From: Terribacillus aidingensis
GTDB lineage: Bacteria > Bacillota > Bacilli > Bacillales > Amphibacillaceae
DNA length: 64,000 nt
Direction: 5' to 3'
Assembly: GCF_040703035.1 (NCBI RefSeq)
Contig: NZ_CP159996.1
Span: 1,460,001-1,524,000, forward strand
The position numbers were made by a program, and so were the translations under genes. A model generated the notes under the pieces. That model had not been told where the DNA came from. It was given only the letters and a program-made list of their open reading frames with translations, and did no database searches. Below are positions 27,352 through 38,500 of the stretch, in pieces (the stretch's first letter is position 1; every line of letters begins with the position of its first letter).

Positions 27352-28233
27352 ATGGCAATCACGGCACAAATGGTAAAAGAATTGCGCGAAAAAACTGGCG
27401 CAGGTATGATGGATTGTAAAAAAGCTTTGACACAAACAGATGGTGACATGGAGAAAGCAATTGATTACCTTCGCGAGAACGGTATTGCGAAAGCAGCTAA
27501 AAAAGCAGATCGTATCGCTGCTGAAGGTTTGACTTTCATCGCTACAGAAGGCAATCATGCTGTATTGCTTGAAGTGAACTGTGAAACTGACTTCGTTACT
27601 AAGAACGATCAGTTCAAAACACTTTTGAACGATCTTGCTCAACATATCCTTACTAACAAACCAGCTAGCGTAGAAGAAGCTTCAGAACAAAAAATCAACG
27701 CTGACCAAACTGTTGGTGAATACATCAATGCTGCTATCGCGAAAATCGGTGAAAAGATTTCCCTTCGCCGCTTTGCACTAGTAAGCAAAGAAGACAACCA
27801 AGCTTTCGGCGCATATACACATGGCGGCGGACGCATCGGTGTATTGGCATTGCTTGATGGCACAACTGATGCAGAGCTTGGTAAAGATGTTGCAATGCAC
27901 ATCGCTGCGGTAAACCCTCGTTACGTTTCCCGTGATGCAGTGGCTGCTGATGAAGTAGAGCGCGAGCGCGAAGTATTGAAAACACAAGCACTTAACGAAG
28001 GCAAGCCAGAAAACATCGTTGAAAAGATGGTAGAAGGCCGCCTTGGCAAATTCTTCGAAGAGATCTGCTTGCTTGAACAAAGCTTCATCAAAGATCCAGA
28101 TCAAAAAGTGAAGAAATACGTATCCGACAAAGGTGCTTCTGTAGTTAACTTTGTTCGTTATGAAGTGGGCGAAGGTATGGAAAAACGTGAAGATAACTTC
28201 GTTGACGAAGTAATGAGCCAAGTTAAAAAATAA
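27352..28233 (+). CDS. tsf: Translation elongation factor Ts
   Basis: EF-Ts recharges EF-Tu with GTP. The 293-residue protein starts [20 protein letters not shown] with the conserved DCKKAL segment and the TDFV motif ([13 protein letters not shown]) near residue 80. Two in-frame ATGs occur; 27352 is 8 bp from AAGGAGG and gives the usual family N-terminus. It is bounded by terminators on both sides, with no obvious promoter in the 84-bp gap upstream, so it probably depends on read-through from rpsB. Confidence 0.98.
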   Translation: MAITAQMVKELREKTGAGMMDCKKALTQTDGDMEKAIDYLRENGIAKAAKKADRIAAEGLTFIATEGNHAVLLEVNCETDFVTKNDQFKTLLNDLAQHILTNKPASVEEASEQKINADQTVGEYINAAIAKIGEKISLRRFALVSKEDNQAFGAYTHGGGRIGVLALLDGTTDAELGKDVAMHIAAVNPRYVSRDAVAADEVEREREVLKTQALNEGKPENIVEKMVEGRLGKFFEEICLLEQSFIKDPDQKVKKYVSDKGASVVNFVRYEVGEGMEKREDNFVDEVMSQVKK

Positions 28234-28246
28234 GTACGACAAAAAG

Positions 28247-28273
28247 AGGGGACACTTTGTGTTCCCTTTTTTA
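28247..28273 (+). terminator. Rho-independent terminator after tsf
   Basis: GGGGACAC (28248-28255), loop TTT, GTGTTCCC (28259-28266; one G-T pair) and TTTTTT form a compact classic terminator between tsf and pyrH. Confidence 0.85.
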
Positions 28274-28299
28274 CAAAATACATACCTTTGGAGGCAATG

Positions 28300-29025
28300 A
28301 TGACAACAGCACGCTACAAACGAATCGTATTGAAACTAAGTGGAGAAGCATTAAGCGGCCAAGTCGGCTATGGTATTGAACCTTCCGTCATCCGTTCCAT
28401 TGCAGAACAAGTAAAAGAAGTAGCCGAAATGGGAGTAGAAGTTGCAGTCGTCGTAGGCGGCGGTAACATCTGGCGCGGAAAAGTCGGCAGCGAAATGGGA
28501 ATGGACCGTGCAAATGCTGACTATATGGGTATGCTGGCAACAGTGATGAACTCACTAGCGTTACAGGATAGCTTAGAGAACTTAGGTATTCCGACAAGAG
28601 TGCAGACATCTATTGAAATGCGCCAGGTAGCTGAGCCTTATATCCGACGCAAGGCGATTCGTCACCTTGAAAAAAAACGTGTCGTCATCTTTGCAGCTGG
28701 TACAGGAAACCCTTACTTCTCGACTGATACGACAGCAGCCTTAAGAGCAGCTGAGATCGAAGCTGAAGTAATCCTGATGGCAAAGAATAATGTTGATGGC
28801 GTGTACAATGCAGATCCTAAATTGGTAGCAGACGCTGTGAAGTATGACTCCCTGACTTATTTGGATGTCCTGAATGAAGGACTTGGAGTCATGGATGCGA
28901 CAGCTTCCTCTCTATGTATGGATAATGATATCCCGCTACTTGTGTTCTCTATCAGCGAAAAAGGAAACATTAAAAGAGCAGTTTCCGGTGAGAATATCGG
29001 AACAATTATAAGGGGGAATAAATAA
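28300..29025 (+). CDS. pyrH: UMP kinase
   Basis: UMP kinase converts UMP to UDP with ATP, the committed step towards UTP and CTP. The 241-residue protein belongs to the amino-acid-kinase fold: [14 protein letters not shown] at the N-terminus, [13 protein letters not shown], and the [16 protein letters not shown] segment near residue 165. ATG 28300 is chosen (GGAGG 5 bp upstream); TTG 28288 and ATG 28297 are too close to or within the ribosome site. The stop overlaps the frr ATG (TAATG). Confidence 0.98.
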   Translation: MTTARYKRIVLKLSGEALSGQVGYGIEPSVIRSIAEQVKEVAEMGVEVAVVVGGGNIWRGKVGSEMGMDRANADYMGMLATVMNSLALQDSLENLGIPTRVQTSIEMRQVAEPYIRRKAIRHLEKKRVVIFAAGTGNPYFSTDTTAALRAAEIEAEVILMAKNNVDGVYNADPKLVADAVKYDSLTYLDVLNEGLGVMDATASSLCMDNDIPLLVFSISEKGNIKRAVSGENIGTIIRGNK

Positions 29026-29582
29026 TGTCAACAGCAATCATTTCTGATGCAAAAAGCAAAATGGCACATGCAGTACAGGCTTTCTCCAGACAGCTGGCGA
29101 CTGTACGTGCAGGACGTGCGAATCCTTCTCTTTTGGATAGTGTATATGCAGATTATTATGGTGCTTCCACACCGTTGAACCAGTTAGCAAGTATCACTGC
29201 TCCAGAAGCACGTATGCTTGTTATCACACCTTACGATAAAACGGCAATCTCCGATATCGAGAAAGCTATCCAAAAGGCTGATCTTGGACTATCTCCTTCC
29301 AGTGACGGTAATGTAATCCGTCTCAGCATCCCTGCTCTGACAGAAGAGCGAAGAAAGGATTTAGTGAAAGTCGTTTCTAAATACTTGGAAGAGGCGAAAG
29401 TTCAAATTCGTAATATTCGCCGTGACAGCAACGATCAATTGAAGAAAGCTGAAAAGAATAAAGAGATCACAGCGGATGATTTGAAAGGCTTCCAGGATGA
29501 AGTGCAGACGGAAACAGATAAGCACATCAGCCAGCTTGAAGGTCTTGCAAAAGACAAAGAAAAAGAAATAATGGAAGTTTGA
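29025..29582 (+). CDS. frr: Ribosome recycling factor
   Basis: RRF splits post-termination ribosomes with EF-G. The 185-residue protein has the conserved [15 protein letters not shown] near residue 27, [17 protein letters not shown], and a long C-terminal helix bundle ([20 protein letters not shown]). Overlap with pyrH by one base implies translational coupling. A terminator follows at about 30 bp. Confidence 0.98.
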   Translation: MSTAIISDAKSKMAHAVQAFSRQLATVRAGRANPSLLDSVYADYYGASTPLNQLASITAPEARMLVITPYDKTAISDIEKAIQKADLGLSPSSDGNVIRLSIPALTEERRKDLVKVVSKYLEEAKVQIRNIRRDSNDQLKKAEKNKEITADDLKGFQDEVQTETDKHISQLEGLAKDKEKEIMEV

Positions 29583-29613
29583 CCCTTAACCATGTAAAAT
29601 AAGTACTACAAGA

Positions 29614-29645
29614 CCCTCTTGCTAAAGGGGGTTTTTGCTCTTTTT
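29614..29645 (+). terminator. Rho-independent terminator after frr
   Basis: CCCTCTT (29614-29620), loop GCTA, and AAGGGGG (29625-29631, one G-T pair) are followed by TTTTTGCTCTTTTT. The same T-rich tract also forms the left arm of a second inverted repeat, TGCTCTT/AAGAGCA (29636-29642 and 29655-29661). Confidence 0.8.
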
Positions 29646-29727
29646 GTGACATACAAGAGCAGTACTGCACAGGGCGCCTCTGGCTCTTTTCAGTCAGCAG
29701 AGAAAATAGCCCAATGGAGGATTCAAA

Positions 29728-30492
29728 ATGATTAAACTTCCTTTTTTCAATAGGAAAAGAAGAATAGAGTTACAGCCGTCGACACTGAAGCTTGAGAATA
29801 TCCCGGAACATGTGGCCATTATCATGGATGGAAATGGACGCTGGGCGAAAAAGCGCGGACTTCCCCGGATCGCTGGACACAAGGAAGGGATGACAACTGT
29901 CCGGCGGATTGTAAAGGCTGCAAACAGGATCGATGTGAAGGTACTTACACTATATGCCTTTTCCAAAGAAAACTGGAAACGGCCGCAGGCGGAAGTGGAC
30001 TTTTTGATGAAGCTCCCAAAGGAGTTTCTTACAACTTACTTGCCTGAGCTTATCGAAGAGAACGTTAAAGTACAGACTATAGGGGATCTGGACGGTTTAC
30101 CTTCCTTCACTAGGGAAGCAGTCAAGGAAGCGATGGAGCAGACGAAGCACAATGACGGTCTTATCCTGAACTTCGCATTGAATTATGGCGGACGGTATGA
30201 GCTTGTTCATGCTGTGCAAAATATGATGCAGGATATATCTGACAAGAAGCTGCAAATGGAAGATATCGATGAGTCATGTATCTCCCGCTACTTATATACT
30301 GAAAAATTAGCAGACCCGGATTTGATAATCCGTACAAGCGGCGAGCATCGGTTAAGCAATTTTCTGCTTTGGCAGAGCGCTTATTCAGAGCTATGGTTCA
30401 CGGAAGTATTGTGGCCTGATTTCGATGAATTGCTGTTCGAACAGGCAGTCAGTGATTTCCAGAACAGAAAACGGCGCTATGGCGGTATTTGA
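29728..30492 (+). CDS. uppS: Undecaprenyl diphosphate synthase (isoprenyl transferase)
   Basis: UppS adds eight isopentenyl units in cis to farnesyl diphosphate to make the C55 lipid carrier for wall polymers. The 254-residue protein has the diphosphate-binding loop IMDGNGRWAKKRG with the key Asp34, the FSKENWKRP motif, and the C-terminal DLIIRTSGEHRLSNFLLWQSAYSE. The start has TGGAGG upstream. It heads a group with cdsA, dxr and rasP, a conserved lipid/envelope cluster. Confidence 0.97.
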   Translation: MIKLPFFNRKRRIELQPSTLKLENIPEHVAIIMDGNGRWAKKRGLPRIAGHKEGMTTVRRIVKAANRIDVKVLTLYAFSKENWKRPQAEVDFLMKLPKEFLTTYLPELIEENVKVQTIGDLDGLPSFTREAVKEAMEQTKHNDGLILNFALNYGGRYELVHAVQNMMQDISDKKLQMEDIDESCISRYLYTEKLADPDLIIRTSGEHRLSNFLLWQSAYSELWFTEVLWPDFDELLFEQAVSDFQNRKRRYGGI

Positions 30493-30507
30493 GGTGAATA
30501 TTAAACA

Positions 30508-31332
30508 ATGAAGCAACGATTGATCACAGCGGTTATTGCAGGCATATTCTTCATGATTTTTGTATTGCTTGGCGGGGCATGGTTCGAAGCGTTCATTTAT
30601 TTGATCGCGACCATAGCCTTCATCGAGCTGCTGCGTATGCGCAAAATCGCGAAATATAAAGTACCATCCATCGTGAGTGTGCTCCTGCTATGGGGCCTTT
30701 TAGCCCCGGATTTGGGCATGATCAACACAATGTTCGATTTACATATCAATAAAACGGACATCCTTTTATTCTCCGTTATCCTTCTCTTGAGCTATACGGT
30801 ACTGGCAAAGAACCGATTCACTTTCGAAGATGCAGGCTTCCTGCTGATTACAGTAGTGTATATCGGTTTTGGCTTCCTCTATTTCATTATTACGAGGAAT
30901 GCTCCGGATGAAATAATCGGAGATCATATTGTTACCGGATTGTCCAAGTTCATATTTGTCTTGGTTGTCATTTGGGCAACTGATTCGGGAGCTTATTTCT
31001 TCGGAAAAGCTTTCGGTAAACATAAGCTATGGCCTACTATCAGTCCGAACAAAACAATTGAGGGAGGCATAGGCGGCCTCGTTCTCGGCTGTATAGCAGG
31101 AATTGTATTCCAGTTTATTTCCCCTGTGAGCAGCTCCCTTTTAATTGTGGCGGGTGTATGTATTCTGATTGCTGTCTTCGGTCAGCTTGGAGATATGGTC
31201 GAATCTGCTTTCAAACGTCATTATCTTGTAAAAGATTCTGGGAAAATCCTGCCGGGACACGGCGGAATTTTGGATCGTTTCGACAGTATGATTTTTGTTT
31301 TCCCAATCCTGCATTTAATTCAATTCATTTAA
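30508..31332 (+). CDS. cdsA: Phosphatidate cytidylyltransferase
   Basis: CdsA makes CDP-diacylglycerol from phosphatidic acid and CTP, the precursor of phosphatidylglycerol and phosphatidylethanolamine. The 274-residue protein is a polytopic membrane enzyme with about seven or eight helices; the family signature is near the C-terminus (GDMVESAFKRHYLVKDSGK, then LPGHGGILDRFDS). The ATG lies 15 bp after uppS. Confidence 0.96.
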   Translation: MKQRLITAVIAGIFFMIFVLLGGAWFEAFIYLIATIAFIELLRMRKIAKYKVPSIVSVLLLWGLLAPDLGMINTMFDLHINKTDILLFSVILLLSYTVLAKNRFTFEDAGFLLITVVYIGFGFLYFIITRNAPDEIIGDHIVTGLSKFIFVLVVIWATDSGAYFFGKAFGKHKLWPTISPNKTIEGGIGGLVLGCIAGIVFQFISPVSSSLLIVAGVCILIAVFGQLGDMVESAFKRHYLVKDSGKILPGHGGILDRFDSMIFVFPILHLIQFI

Positions 31333-31357
31333 TAGAGTATAAAGAGGAGCGTGTCCG

Positions 31358-32503
31358 ATGAAAACAATCGCATTATTAGGTGCAACCGGTTCGATCGGTC
31401 TGCAGACATTGGATGTCATCCGCAACCATCCGGAGGCATTTCGGCTGCACAGTATGGCATTTGGCCGTAACATTGAAAAAGCGATGCCGCTTATCAAGGA
31501 ATTCGAGCCTGCTGTAGTAGTTGTACAGGACGAACAGACCAAAGAGAAACTTCATCAGACACTTCCGAATGCAGAAATACTGGTTGGTTCCGCTGGAATG
31601 GTAGCAATTTCATCAGCAGGTGAAGTGGATGTCGTCGTAAATGCAGTCCTTGGCAGTATCGGACTGGAAGCGACGCTCGAAGCAATACGTGCCAAGAAGC
31701 AAGTCGCATTCGCGAATAAGGAGACGCTTGTGTCAGCCGGACACCTTGTAATGGCTGAAGCAAAGAAACATGGTGTCAATCTGCTTCCGGTAGATAGTGA
31801 GCATGCTGCAATATTCCAATGTCTGAATGGAGAGAAGCTTGAGGATGTGAATAAGCTGATCATTACTGCTTCTGGAGGCAGTTTCCGTGATAAAACAAGA
31901 GATGAGCTCAAGCATGTAACATTGGAGGACGCTCTGCGCCATCCGAACTGGAGCATGGGACAAAAAATAACCATCGATTCTGCAACAATGATGAACAAGG
32001 GCTTGGAAGTCATCGAAGCACATTGGCTATTCGGTATCGATTATGATGATATCGAGGTTGTCCAGCACCGCGAGAGTATCATCCATTCCATGGTAGAGTA
32101 CAAGGATTACAGTGTCATCGCCCAGCTTGGTACACCTGATATGCGGGTTCCGATCCAGTACGCCCTTACCTACCCTGAAAGACTTGATTTAGCAGTTTCA
32201 AAAAGGTTAAACTTAGTGGAAATAGGCAAACTCCACTTTGAAGAAATGAGTATGGAACGATTCCCTTGTTTGCGTATGGCATACGAAGCAGGCAGAGCCG
32301 GCGGCACTGCTACTACCGTATTGAATGCTGCAAATGAGGAGGCTGTGGCCCTGTTTCTTGCGGGAAAGATCTCTTTCCTGACAATCGAGGATTATGTAGC
32401 ACGCGCATTAGATGCACATGCCTATGAATCTTTCCCTTCTTTGGAAACAATCATGGAAACAGATCGTCTCACGCGGAGTCAAGTGAGGTCCTATATCCAA
32501 TAA
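31358..32503 (+). CDS. dxr: 1-deoxy-D-xylulose 5-phosphate reductoisomerase
   Basis: Dxr performs the second step of the MEP isoprenoid pathway, reducing DXP to MEP with NADPH. The 381-residue protein has the N-terminal nucleotide loop [16 protein letters not shown], the [10 protein letters not shown] segment near residue 123, the metal and substrate region [13 protein letters not shown], and [20 protein letters not shown]. Its placement next to uppS fits supply of isoprenoid units to the lipid carrier. Confidence 0.98.
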   Translation: MKTIALLGATGSIGLQTLDVIRNHPEAFRLHSMAFGRNIEKAMPLIKEFEPAVVVVQDEQTKEKLHQTLPNAEILVGSAGMVAISSAGEVDVVVNAVLGSIGLEATLEAIRAKKQVAFANKETLVSAGHLVMAEAKKHGVNLLPVDSEHAAIFQCLNGEKLEDVNKLIITASGGSFRDKTRDELKHVTLEDALRHPNWSMGQKITIDSATMMNKGLEVIEAHWLFGIDYDDIEVVQHRESIIHSMVEYKDYSVIAQLGTPDMRVPIQYALTYPERLDLAVSKRLNLVEIGKLHFEEMSMERFPCLRMAYEAGRAGGTATTVLNAANEEAVALFLAGKISFLTIEDYVARALDAHAYESFPSLETIMETDRLTRSQVRSYIQ

Positions 32504-32518
32504 AGGCAGGTGCCCATT

Positions 32519-33775
32519 GTGACAACTATTATTGCGTTTATCCTAGTGTTCGGACTGCTCGTTTTCGTGCACGAACTCGGACATTTGATTTTTGCGAAGC
32601 GAGCCGGCATGCTAGCTCGTGAATTCGCCATCGGTTTTGGACCGAAGATCTTTTCCTGGATGAAGAATGAGACACTTTACACAATCAGACTTCTTCCGAT
32701 TGGGGGATATGTCCGCGTTGCCGGTGAAGATCCGGAGATCGTGGAATTAAAGCCTGGTCATCATATCGGTCTAGAATTCAATGACAAACAGGAAGTAACG
32801 AAGATTATCGTCAATAATAAATCCAAGCATCCGTATGCACGTGTCATTGAAGTTGAAAGTGCGGATTTGGACCATAACCTAATGATATATGGTTATGAAA
32901 TAGGGGAGGAAGAACGACTGTCTTTCCCTGTCCACGAAAAGGCTATGTACGTGATGGACGAGACAGAAACACAAATCGCTCCGTATAACCGCCAATTCGC
33001 TTCAAAGAACAAGCGCCAGCGGGCGATGCAATTGTTTGCCGGTCCAATGATGAATTTCCTGCTCGCACTTGTGCTGTTTTTCATCCTGGCCCTGATACAG
33101 GGGGTGCCAGCTGATAATGCAGCTGTAGGTACTGTTCAAGACGGTTCTGCAGCACAAGAAGCTGGAATCCAATCAGGTGATGAAATTACAGCAATCGATG
33201 GTACACCTGTACAAACTTGGGAAGAATTCACGACTATTGTTCGAGAGAACCCTGAAAAAGAGCTTGAGGCAACAATCGTACGGGACGGCCAGGAACAGCA
33301 GCTGATGATGACTCCTGCACTTGTGGAAAATGGCGATCAGAAAATTGGTCAGATCGGTGTAACACTCGCAATGGAGAAGAGTTTCTTAGGAGCGATTCCT
33401 TATACTTTCCAGCAAACATGGGAATTCGGAACGATGATCATAACCAATTTGGGACAGCTCATAACTGGTCAGCTTAGTATCGATGCGCTTTCCGGCCCAG
33501 TTGGTATATATGATGCGACAGATCAAGTAGTAAAAACGGGATTGATCAATTTGATCCAGTGGACAGCACTGCTCAGTGTCAATCTTGGTATCGTTAACCT
33601 CGTCCCGCTACCCGCACTTGACGGAGGACGTTTGTTGTTCATCGGTGTGGAAGCATTGAGAGGTAAGCCAGTTGAACCACAAAAAGAGGCAGTGGTCCAT
33701 TTCATTGGGTTCGCTCTGCTTATGCTTTTGATGATCGTGGTCACCTGGAATGATATACAGCGGCTATTTTTATGA
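32519..33775 (+). CDS. rasP: Site-2 intramembrane zinc metalloprotease RasP/RseP
   Basis: RasP cleaves membrane-embedded substrates such as anti-sigma factors and leftover signal peptides. The 418-residue protein has the zinc site HELGH at about residues 18-22 in the first membrane helix, a PDZ domain (about residues 205-280, TVQDGSAAQEAGIQSGDEIT) and the third zinc ligand in LPALDGGRLLF. I start at GTG 32519, 8 bp after AAAGGCAGG; in-frame GTG 32510 overlaps that site. Confidence 0.94.
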   Translation: MTTIIAFILVFGLLVFVHELGHLIFAKRAGMLAREFAIGFGPKIFSWMKNETLYTIRLLPIGGYVRVAGEDPEIVELKPGHHIGLEFNDKQEVTKIIVNNKSKHPYARVIEVESADLDHNLMIYGYEIGEEERLSFPVHEKAMYVMDETETQIAPYNRQFASKNKRQRAMQLFAGPMMNFLLALVLFFILALIQGVPADNAAVGTVQDGSAAQEAGIQSGDEITAIDGTPVQTWEEFTTIVRENPEKELEATIVRDGQEQQLMMTPALVENGDQKIGQIGVTLAMEKSFLGAIPYTFQQTWEFGTMIITNLGQLITGQLSIDALSGPVGIYDATDQVVKTGLINLIQWTALLSVNLGIVNLVPLPALDGGRLLFIGVEALRGKPVEPQKEAVVHFIGFALLMLLMIVVTWNDIQRLFL

Positions 33776-33790
33776 TGCAGAGGTGGAAGA

Positions 33791-35488
33791 ATGCGACAAA
33801 GTAAAACATTTATACCAACATTAAGAGAAGTTCCAGCAGATGCAGAGGCGATCAGCCATCAGCTGCTAGTCAAAGGCGGATATATCCGCCAGACTGCTTC
33901 TGGAATCTATAGCTATCTGCCGCTCGGCACAAGAGTGCTGCGAAAAGTGGAAGCGATCATCCGTGAGGAGTTGGATCGCACCGGAGCGAGCGAGATGCTC
34001 ATGCCGGCACTTCAGCCTGCAGAGCTATGGAAAGAGACAGGCCGCTGGAAGGTTTACGGACCTGAACTGATGCGTATGCATGACCGAAACAATCGGGAAT
34101 TCGCACTAGGTCCTACTCATGAGGAAGTAACGACTAGCTTAGTACGTGATGAATTGAACAGCTACAAGAAATTACCGCTTACGGTATATCAGATCCAGAC
34201 GAAGTACCGGGATGAACAGCGTCCTCGTTTCGGTCTATTGCGCGGCCGGGAATTTATCATGAAAGATGCATATAGTTTCCATGCGGACTACGAAAGTTTG
34301 GATGAAGCCTATGAGACTATCTCTGACGCTTATCATCGCATCTTTAAACGGGTAGGGTTGAATTTCCGAGCAGTAGTGGCTGACTCCGGTGCAATGGGTG
34401 GTAAGGATACGCACGAATTCATGGCACTTGCTTCTGTTGGAGAAGATACGATCGCCTTTAGTGATGTATCGGACTATGCTGCCAATATTGAAATGGCAGA
34501 AGTAATCGATCAAGGCCAAAAGCCTGATGCCGAACCACTTGCCCTTGAGAAGATCGAGACTCCTAACGTGAAGACAATGCAGCAAGTGGCTGATTATCTT
34601 GGTCACACGCTTGAAGAAGGTCTAAAAGCAGTTGTATTCAAAGTGGATGATCGTCTTGTTATGGTTATTTCACGCGGTGATCATGAAATTAACGACATTA
34701 AGGTAAAAAACCTTTACCAAGCACAGATTGTCGAACTTGCCGATGAAGCAGAAGTAAAAGAACTGCTTGGCGCCGGGTTTGGTTCTCTAGGTCCAATCAA
34801 TGTGCATGAAGATATCGACGTTATTGCAGATAACGCTGTTAAATATGTAGCTAATGTAACTTGCGGAGCGAACGAAGATGGCTTCCATTTTAAAAATGTG
34901 AACCCAGAACGTGATTTCCAAGTGAAGCAATATGCTGATCTGCGTTTCATCCAAGCAGGTGATCCGTCTCCTGATGGCCAAGGCACAATCCAATTTGCTG
35001 AGGGTATCGAAGTAGGACAAGTATTTAAGCTTGGTGAATTCTATGCGGAAAAAATGCAGGCTAAATTCCTTGATGAACAAGGAAAAGCGCAGAACCTAAT
35101 TATGGGATGTTATGGAATTGGTGTTTCGCGTACACTTGCAGCGGCTGTCGAACAGCATAGCAGGGAAGGTGCGATTGTATGGCCTAAATCCATCAGTCCA
35201 TTCCAAGTACATCTGATCAGCCTTAACCCGAAAAAAGACGAACAGCGTGAATTGGCTGATCGACTATATGAAAGATTACTTGAAGCGGGCGTCGATGTGT
35301 TGTACGATGATCGTAAGGAACGAGCCGGTGTCAAATTCGCAGATAGCGATTTGATTGGTATTCCAGTTCGCGTCACAGTAGGTAAACTTGCCGCTGATGG
35401 CCAAGTGGAAGTGAAGTTCCGTGATACAGAACAAGAAGCAGTTTCACATGAGAATGATTTGCTTGATCAAATAGCTGCTTACCTATAA
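33791..35488 (+). CDS. proS: Prolyl-tRNA synthetase (bacterial type with editing domain)
   Basis: ProS charges tRNA-Pro. The 565-residue class II enzyme shows motif 2 ([27 protein letters not shown]), an inserted editing (INS/YbaK-like) domain around residues 225-385, and motif 3 ([18 protein letters not shown]) before an anticodon-binding domain. This is the long bacterial form. It follows rasP by 15 bp and is trailed by a hairpin before polC. Confidence 0.98.
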   Translation: MRQSKTFIPTLREVPADAEAISHQLLVKGGYIRQTASGIYSYLPLGTRVLRKVEAIIREELDRTGASEMLMPALQPAELWKETGRWKVYGPELMRMHDRNNREFALGPTHEEVTTSLVRDELNSYKKLPLTVYQIQTKYRDEQRPRFGLLRGREFIMKDAYSFHADYESLDEAYETISDAYHRIFKRVGLNFRAVVADSGAMGGKDTHEFMALASVGEDTIAFSDVSDYAANIEMAEVIDQGQKPDAEPLALEKIETPNVKTMQQVADYLGHTLEEGLKAVVFKVDDRLVMVISRGDHEINDIKVKNLYQAQIVELADEAEVKELLGAGFGSLGPINVHEDIDVIADNAVKYVANVTCGANEDGFHFKNVNPERDFQVKQYADLRFIQAGDPSPDGQGTIQFAEGIEVGQVFKLGEFYAEKMQAKFLDEQGKAQNLIMGCYGIGVSRTLAAAVEQHSREGAIVWPKSISPFQVHLISLNPKKDEQRELADRLYERLLEAGVDVLYDDRKERAGVKFADSDLIGIPVRVTVGKLAADGQVEVKFRDTEQEAVSHENDLLDQIAAYL

Positions 35489-35496
35489 AAATGTAC

Positions 35497-35528
35497 AAGC
35501 CCTTGTCAATCCATTGACAGGGGCTTTC
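35497..35528 (+). terminator. Hairpin between proS and polC, probable weak terminator
   Basis: AAGCCCTTGTCAA (35497-35509) pairs with TTGACAGGGGCTT (35514-35526) over 13 bp with one G-T pair and a 4-base loop. The downstream tract (TTTCGC) is short, so termination may be partial, letting some transcription continue into polC. Confidence 0.6.
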
Positions 35529-35568
35529 GCAAGACCGCAGTAGCAGTAGCGGGGGAGGAGAAGTCACA

Positions 35569-38500
35569 ATGAGTTTAAGCCGTAATGAGAAAATGGACAT
35601 GCTCCTTGAGCAGATTCAGCTTGATACAGAAACTATCGAAGCTCATTTTAAAGAGAGTCAGCTGGAGAAACTGGAAGTCGATCCGAAAGAAAAGTCCTGG
35701 CACTTTCATTTTCAATTGGCAAATCTGCTGCCTCCAACCATATATAAAATATTCACTGCTAAGCTGACAGAAGCCTTCGCGCACATTGCAGCTGTGAATT
35801 GGTCGATCCGATGTGTTACGAATACAGTGGAAGCTGAACACATCCAGGATTATTGGAAGGATTTTGTACTAACTTATCCAAAACTGTCACCTGCTTATAA
35901 GGATCTTGTCCAAACACAGGTCCCAATAGTTAACGGTAATAAGATTATGTTAACTGCCAGGAATGAAGCAGAAGCTAGTGCCCTGAAAAAAAGACTTGAA
36001 CCCGCCTTTCAAACGTATTGTGAGAAAATCGGTGCAGGCCTTTATATGCTTACTGTTACCGTTCAAGAACAGAACATGGAAGAACTGACGAAATTCCGTG
36101 AGCAGAAAGCAATTGAAGATAGCCTTCTCGTTCAAAAGGCTATCAAGGATTCAGAAGACCGTGCGAAGAAGCAGGATGAGACTCCTCAAGGTCCTGTTAT
36201 GATTGGTTATGCTATCAATGACGAAATCACACTCATGCGGGATATTCAGGATGAAGAACGTCGTATGGCAGTTCAAGGGTATGTTTTTGATGTGGACATA
36301 CGTGAATTGCGCTCTGGCCGTCACTTGCTCATCGCCAAAGTAACGGACTACACAGACAGTTTCCAAATCAAAATGTTCTCTAAAGGCAATGAAGATGCTG
36401 ATAAATTCAAGCAGCTCAAAAAAGGCATGTGGATAAAAGCGCGCGGAAGCATCCAGACAGACAACTTCACAAATGAACTGACGATGATGGCAAATGACAT
36501 CAACCAGATCACTGTCACGCTTCGCCGTGATGAAGCAGAAGAAGGGGAGAAGCGTGTCGAATTGCATGCGCACACGCTTATGAGTCAGATGGATGCTGTT
36601 ACATCGGCCAGTCGTTTGATTGAAACAGCCGCCAGATTCGGACATGAAAGCATAGCGATCACGGATCACGCTGTCGTACAGAGTTATCCGGAAGCCTTTG
36701 CTGCTGGTAAGAAAAACAATGTAAAAGTTATCTATGGCTTGGAAGCCAACCTTGTTGACGATGGCGTTCCGATTGCATACAACAGCAAGGATATCAATTT
36801 GGAAAAAGCCACTTATATCGTATTCGACGTGGAGACGACAGGTCTTTCTGCTTCCTATGATAAGATAATCGAATTGGCTGCAGTGAAGTTCCATGATGGA
36901 GAAATTGTCGACCGCTTTGAACGGTTTGCTAATCCGCACCAAAAGCTAAGTCAGACGATTATCGACCTGACAGGCATAACGGATGATATGCTCGTTGATG
37001 CACCTGAAATCGAGGATGTACTGAATGATTTCAACGCCTGGATGGGCGACGATGTTTTAGTTGCCCATAACGCCAGCTTTGATATGGGATTTTTGAATCA
37101 AGGGTTCAAGCGAATTGGTTTGGAGAAGGCGTCGAATGCGGTTATTGATACATTGGAACTTGCCAGGTTCCTGTTTCCGCAGCTGAAGAACCACCGTTTG
37201 AATACGCTATGTAAGTTCCTCGATATCGAACTGACACAGCATCACCGGGCAATTTACGATACGGAAGCTACTAGTTATCTGCTTTGGCGATTATTAAAAG
37301 AAGCATTCAATAAAGAAATCATGAATCATAATCAGCTTAACAACTATATGGGGGAAGGAAATGCGTACCAGCGTTCCCGTCCCTACCACTGTACAATTTA
37401 TGTTCAAAATGAAATCGGCTTAAAGAATATGTATAAGCTTGTCAGCATGTCGCATGTTGATTACTTCTACCGTGTTCCGAGAATTCCTCGTTCGAAGCTT
37501 GAACAGCATCGGGAGGGCTTGATCATCAGCTCTGGCTGTGACAAAGGTGAAGTGTTCGAGGCGATGATGCAAAAATCGAAGGAAGATGCAGCAGAAGCCG
37601 CAGCTTTCTATGATGTGATTGAAGTGCAGCCCCCAGCTAACTATTACCATCTGATCGAGAAAGAGCTGGTGCAGAATGAAGCACATCTATTTGACATTCT
37701 ACGCAATCTTGTAGAGTTAGGCGAGGATCTGGATAAACCAGTTGTTGCGACAGGTAACGTGCACTATATCGAAGAGCATGAAAAGCAGTACCGAAACATT
37801 CTGATCAAGACACAAAATGGTAACCCGCTCAGCAGGCAGACATTGCCGGATGTCCATTTCCGTACGACAGCTGAGATGTTGGCTTGCTTCGATTTCCTGC
37901 CTTCTGAAAAAGCGAAAGAGATCGTTGTGACGAACACGAAAAAAGTGTCTGACATGATGGAAGATGTGAAACCGGTAAAAGAAGATCTGTACACACCTAA
38001 CATCGATGGTGCAGAGGACGAGATGCGCCAGATGAGCTATGATCGTGCCCGCAGCATCTATGGCGATACATTACCGGAAATAGTCGAGAAACGAATCGAA
38101 AAGGAACTGAAAAGTATAATCGGCCACGGATTTGCCGTTATTTATCTTATTTCACACAAGCTAGTGAAGAAGTCTCTGGAAGACGGATACTTGGTAGGAT
38201 CACGTGGATCCGTCGGTTCGTCATTGATCGCGACGCTCACCGATATTACCGAAGTTAACCCGCTGCCGCCGCATTATGTATGCCCAAGCTGCAAGTATAA
38301 CGAGTTCTTCAATGATGGGTCTGTCGCCAGCGGTTACGATTTGCCTGAGAAGAATTGTCCGTCATGCGGTGAATCTTTGAAGCGGGATGGACAGGATATT
38401 CCTTTCGAAACCTTCCTTGGTTTCAAAGGAGATAAAGTTCCCGATATCGATTTGAACTTCTCCGGTGCTTACCAGCCGCAAGCCCATAACTATACGAAAG

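Noticed and set aside
36151..36942. Long antisense open frame (263 codons) inside polC
   Set aside because: It lies wholly opposite conserved polC exonuclease and PHP codons, has no ribosome site and no recognisable family; it is a by-product of codon bias.
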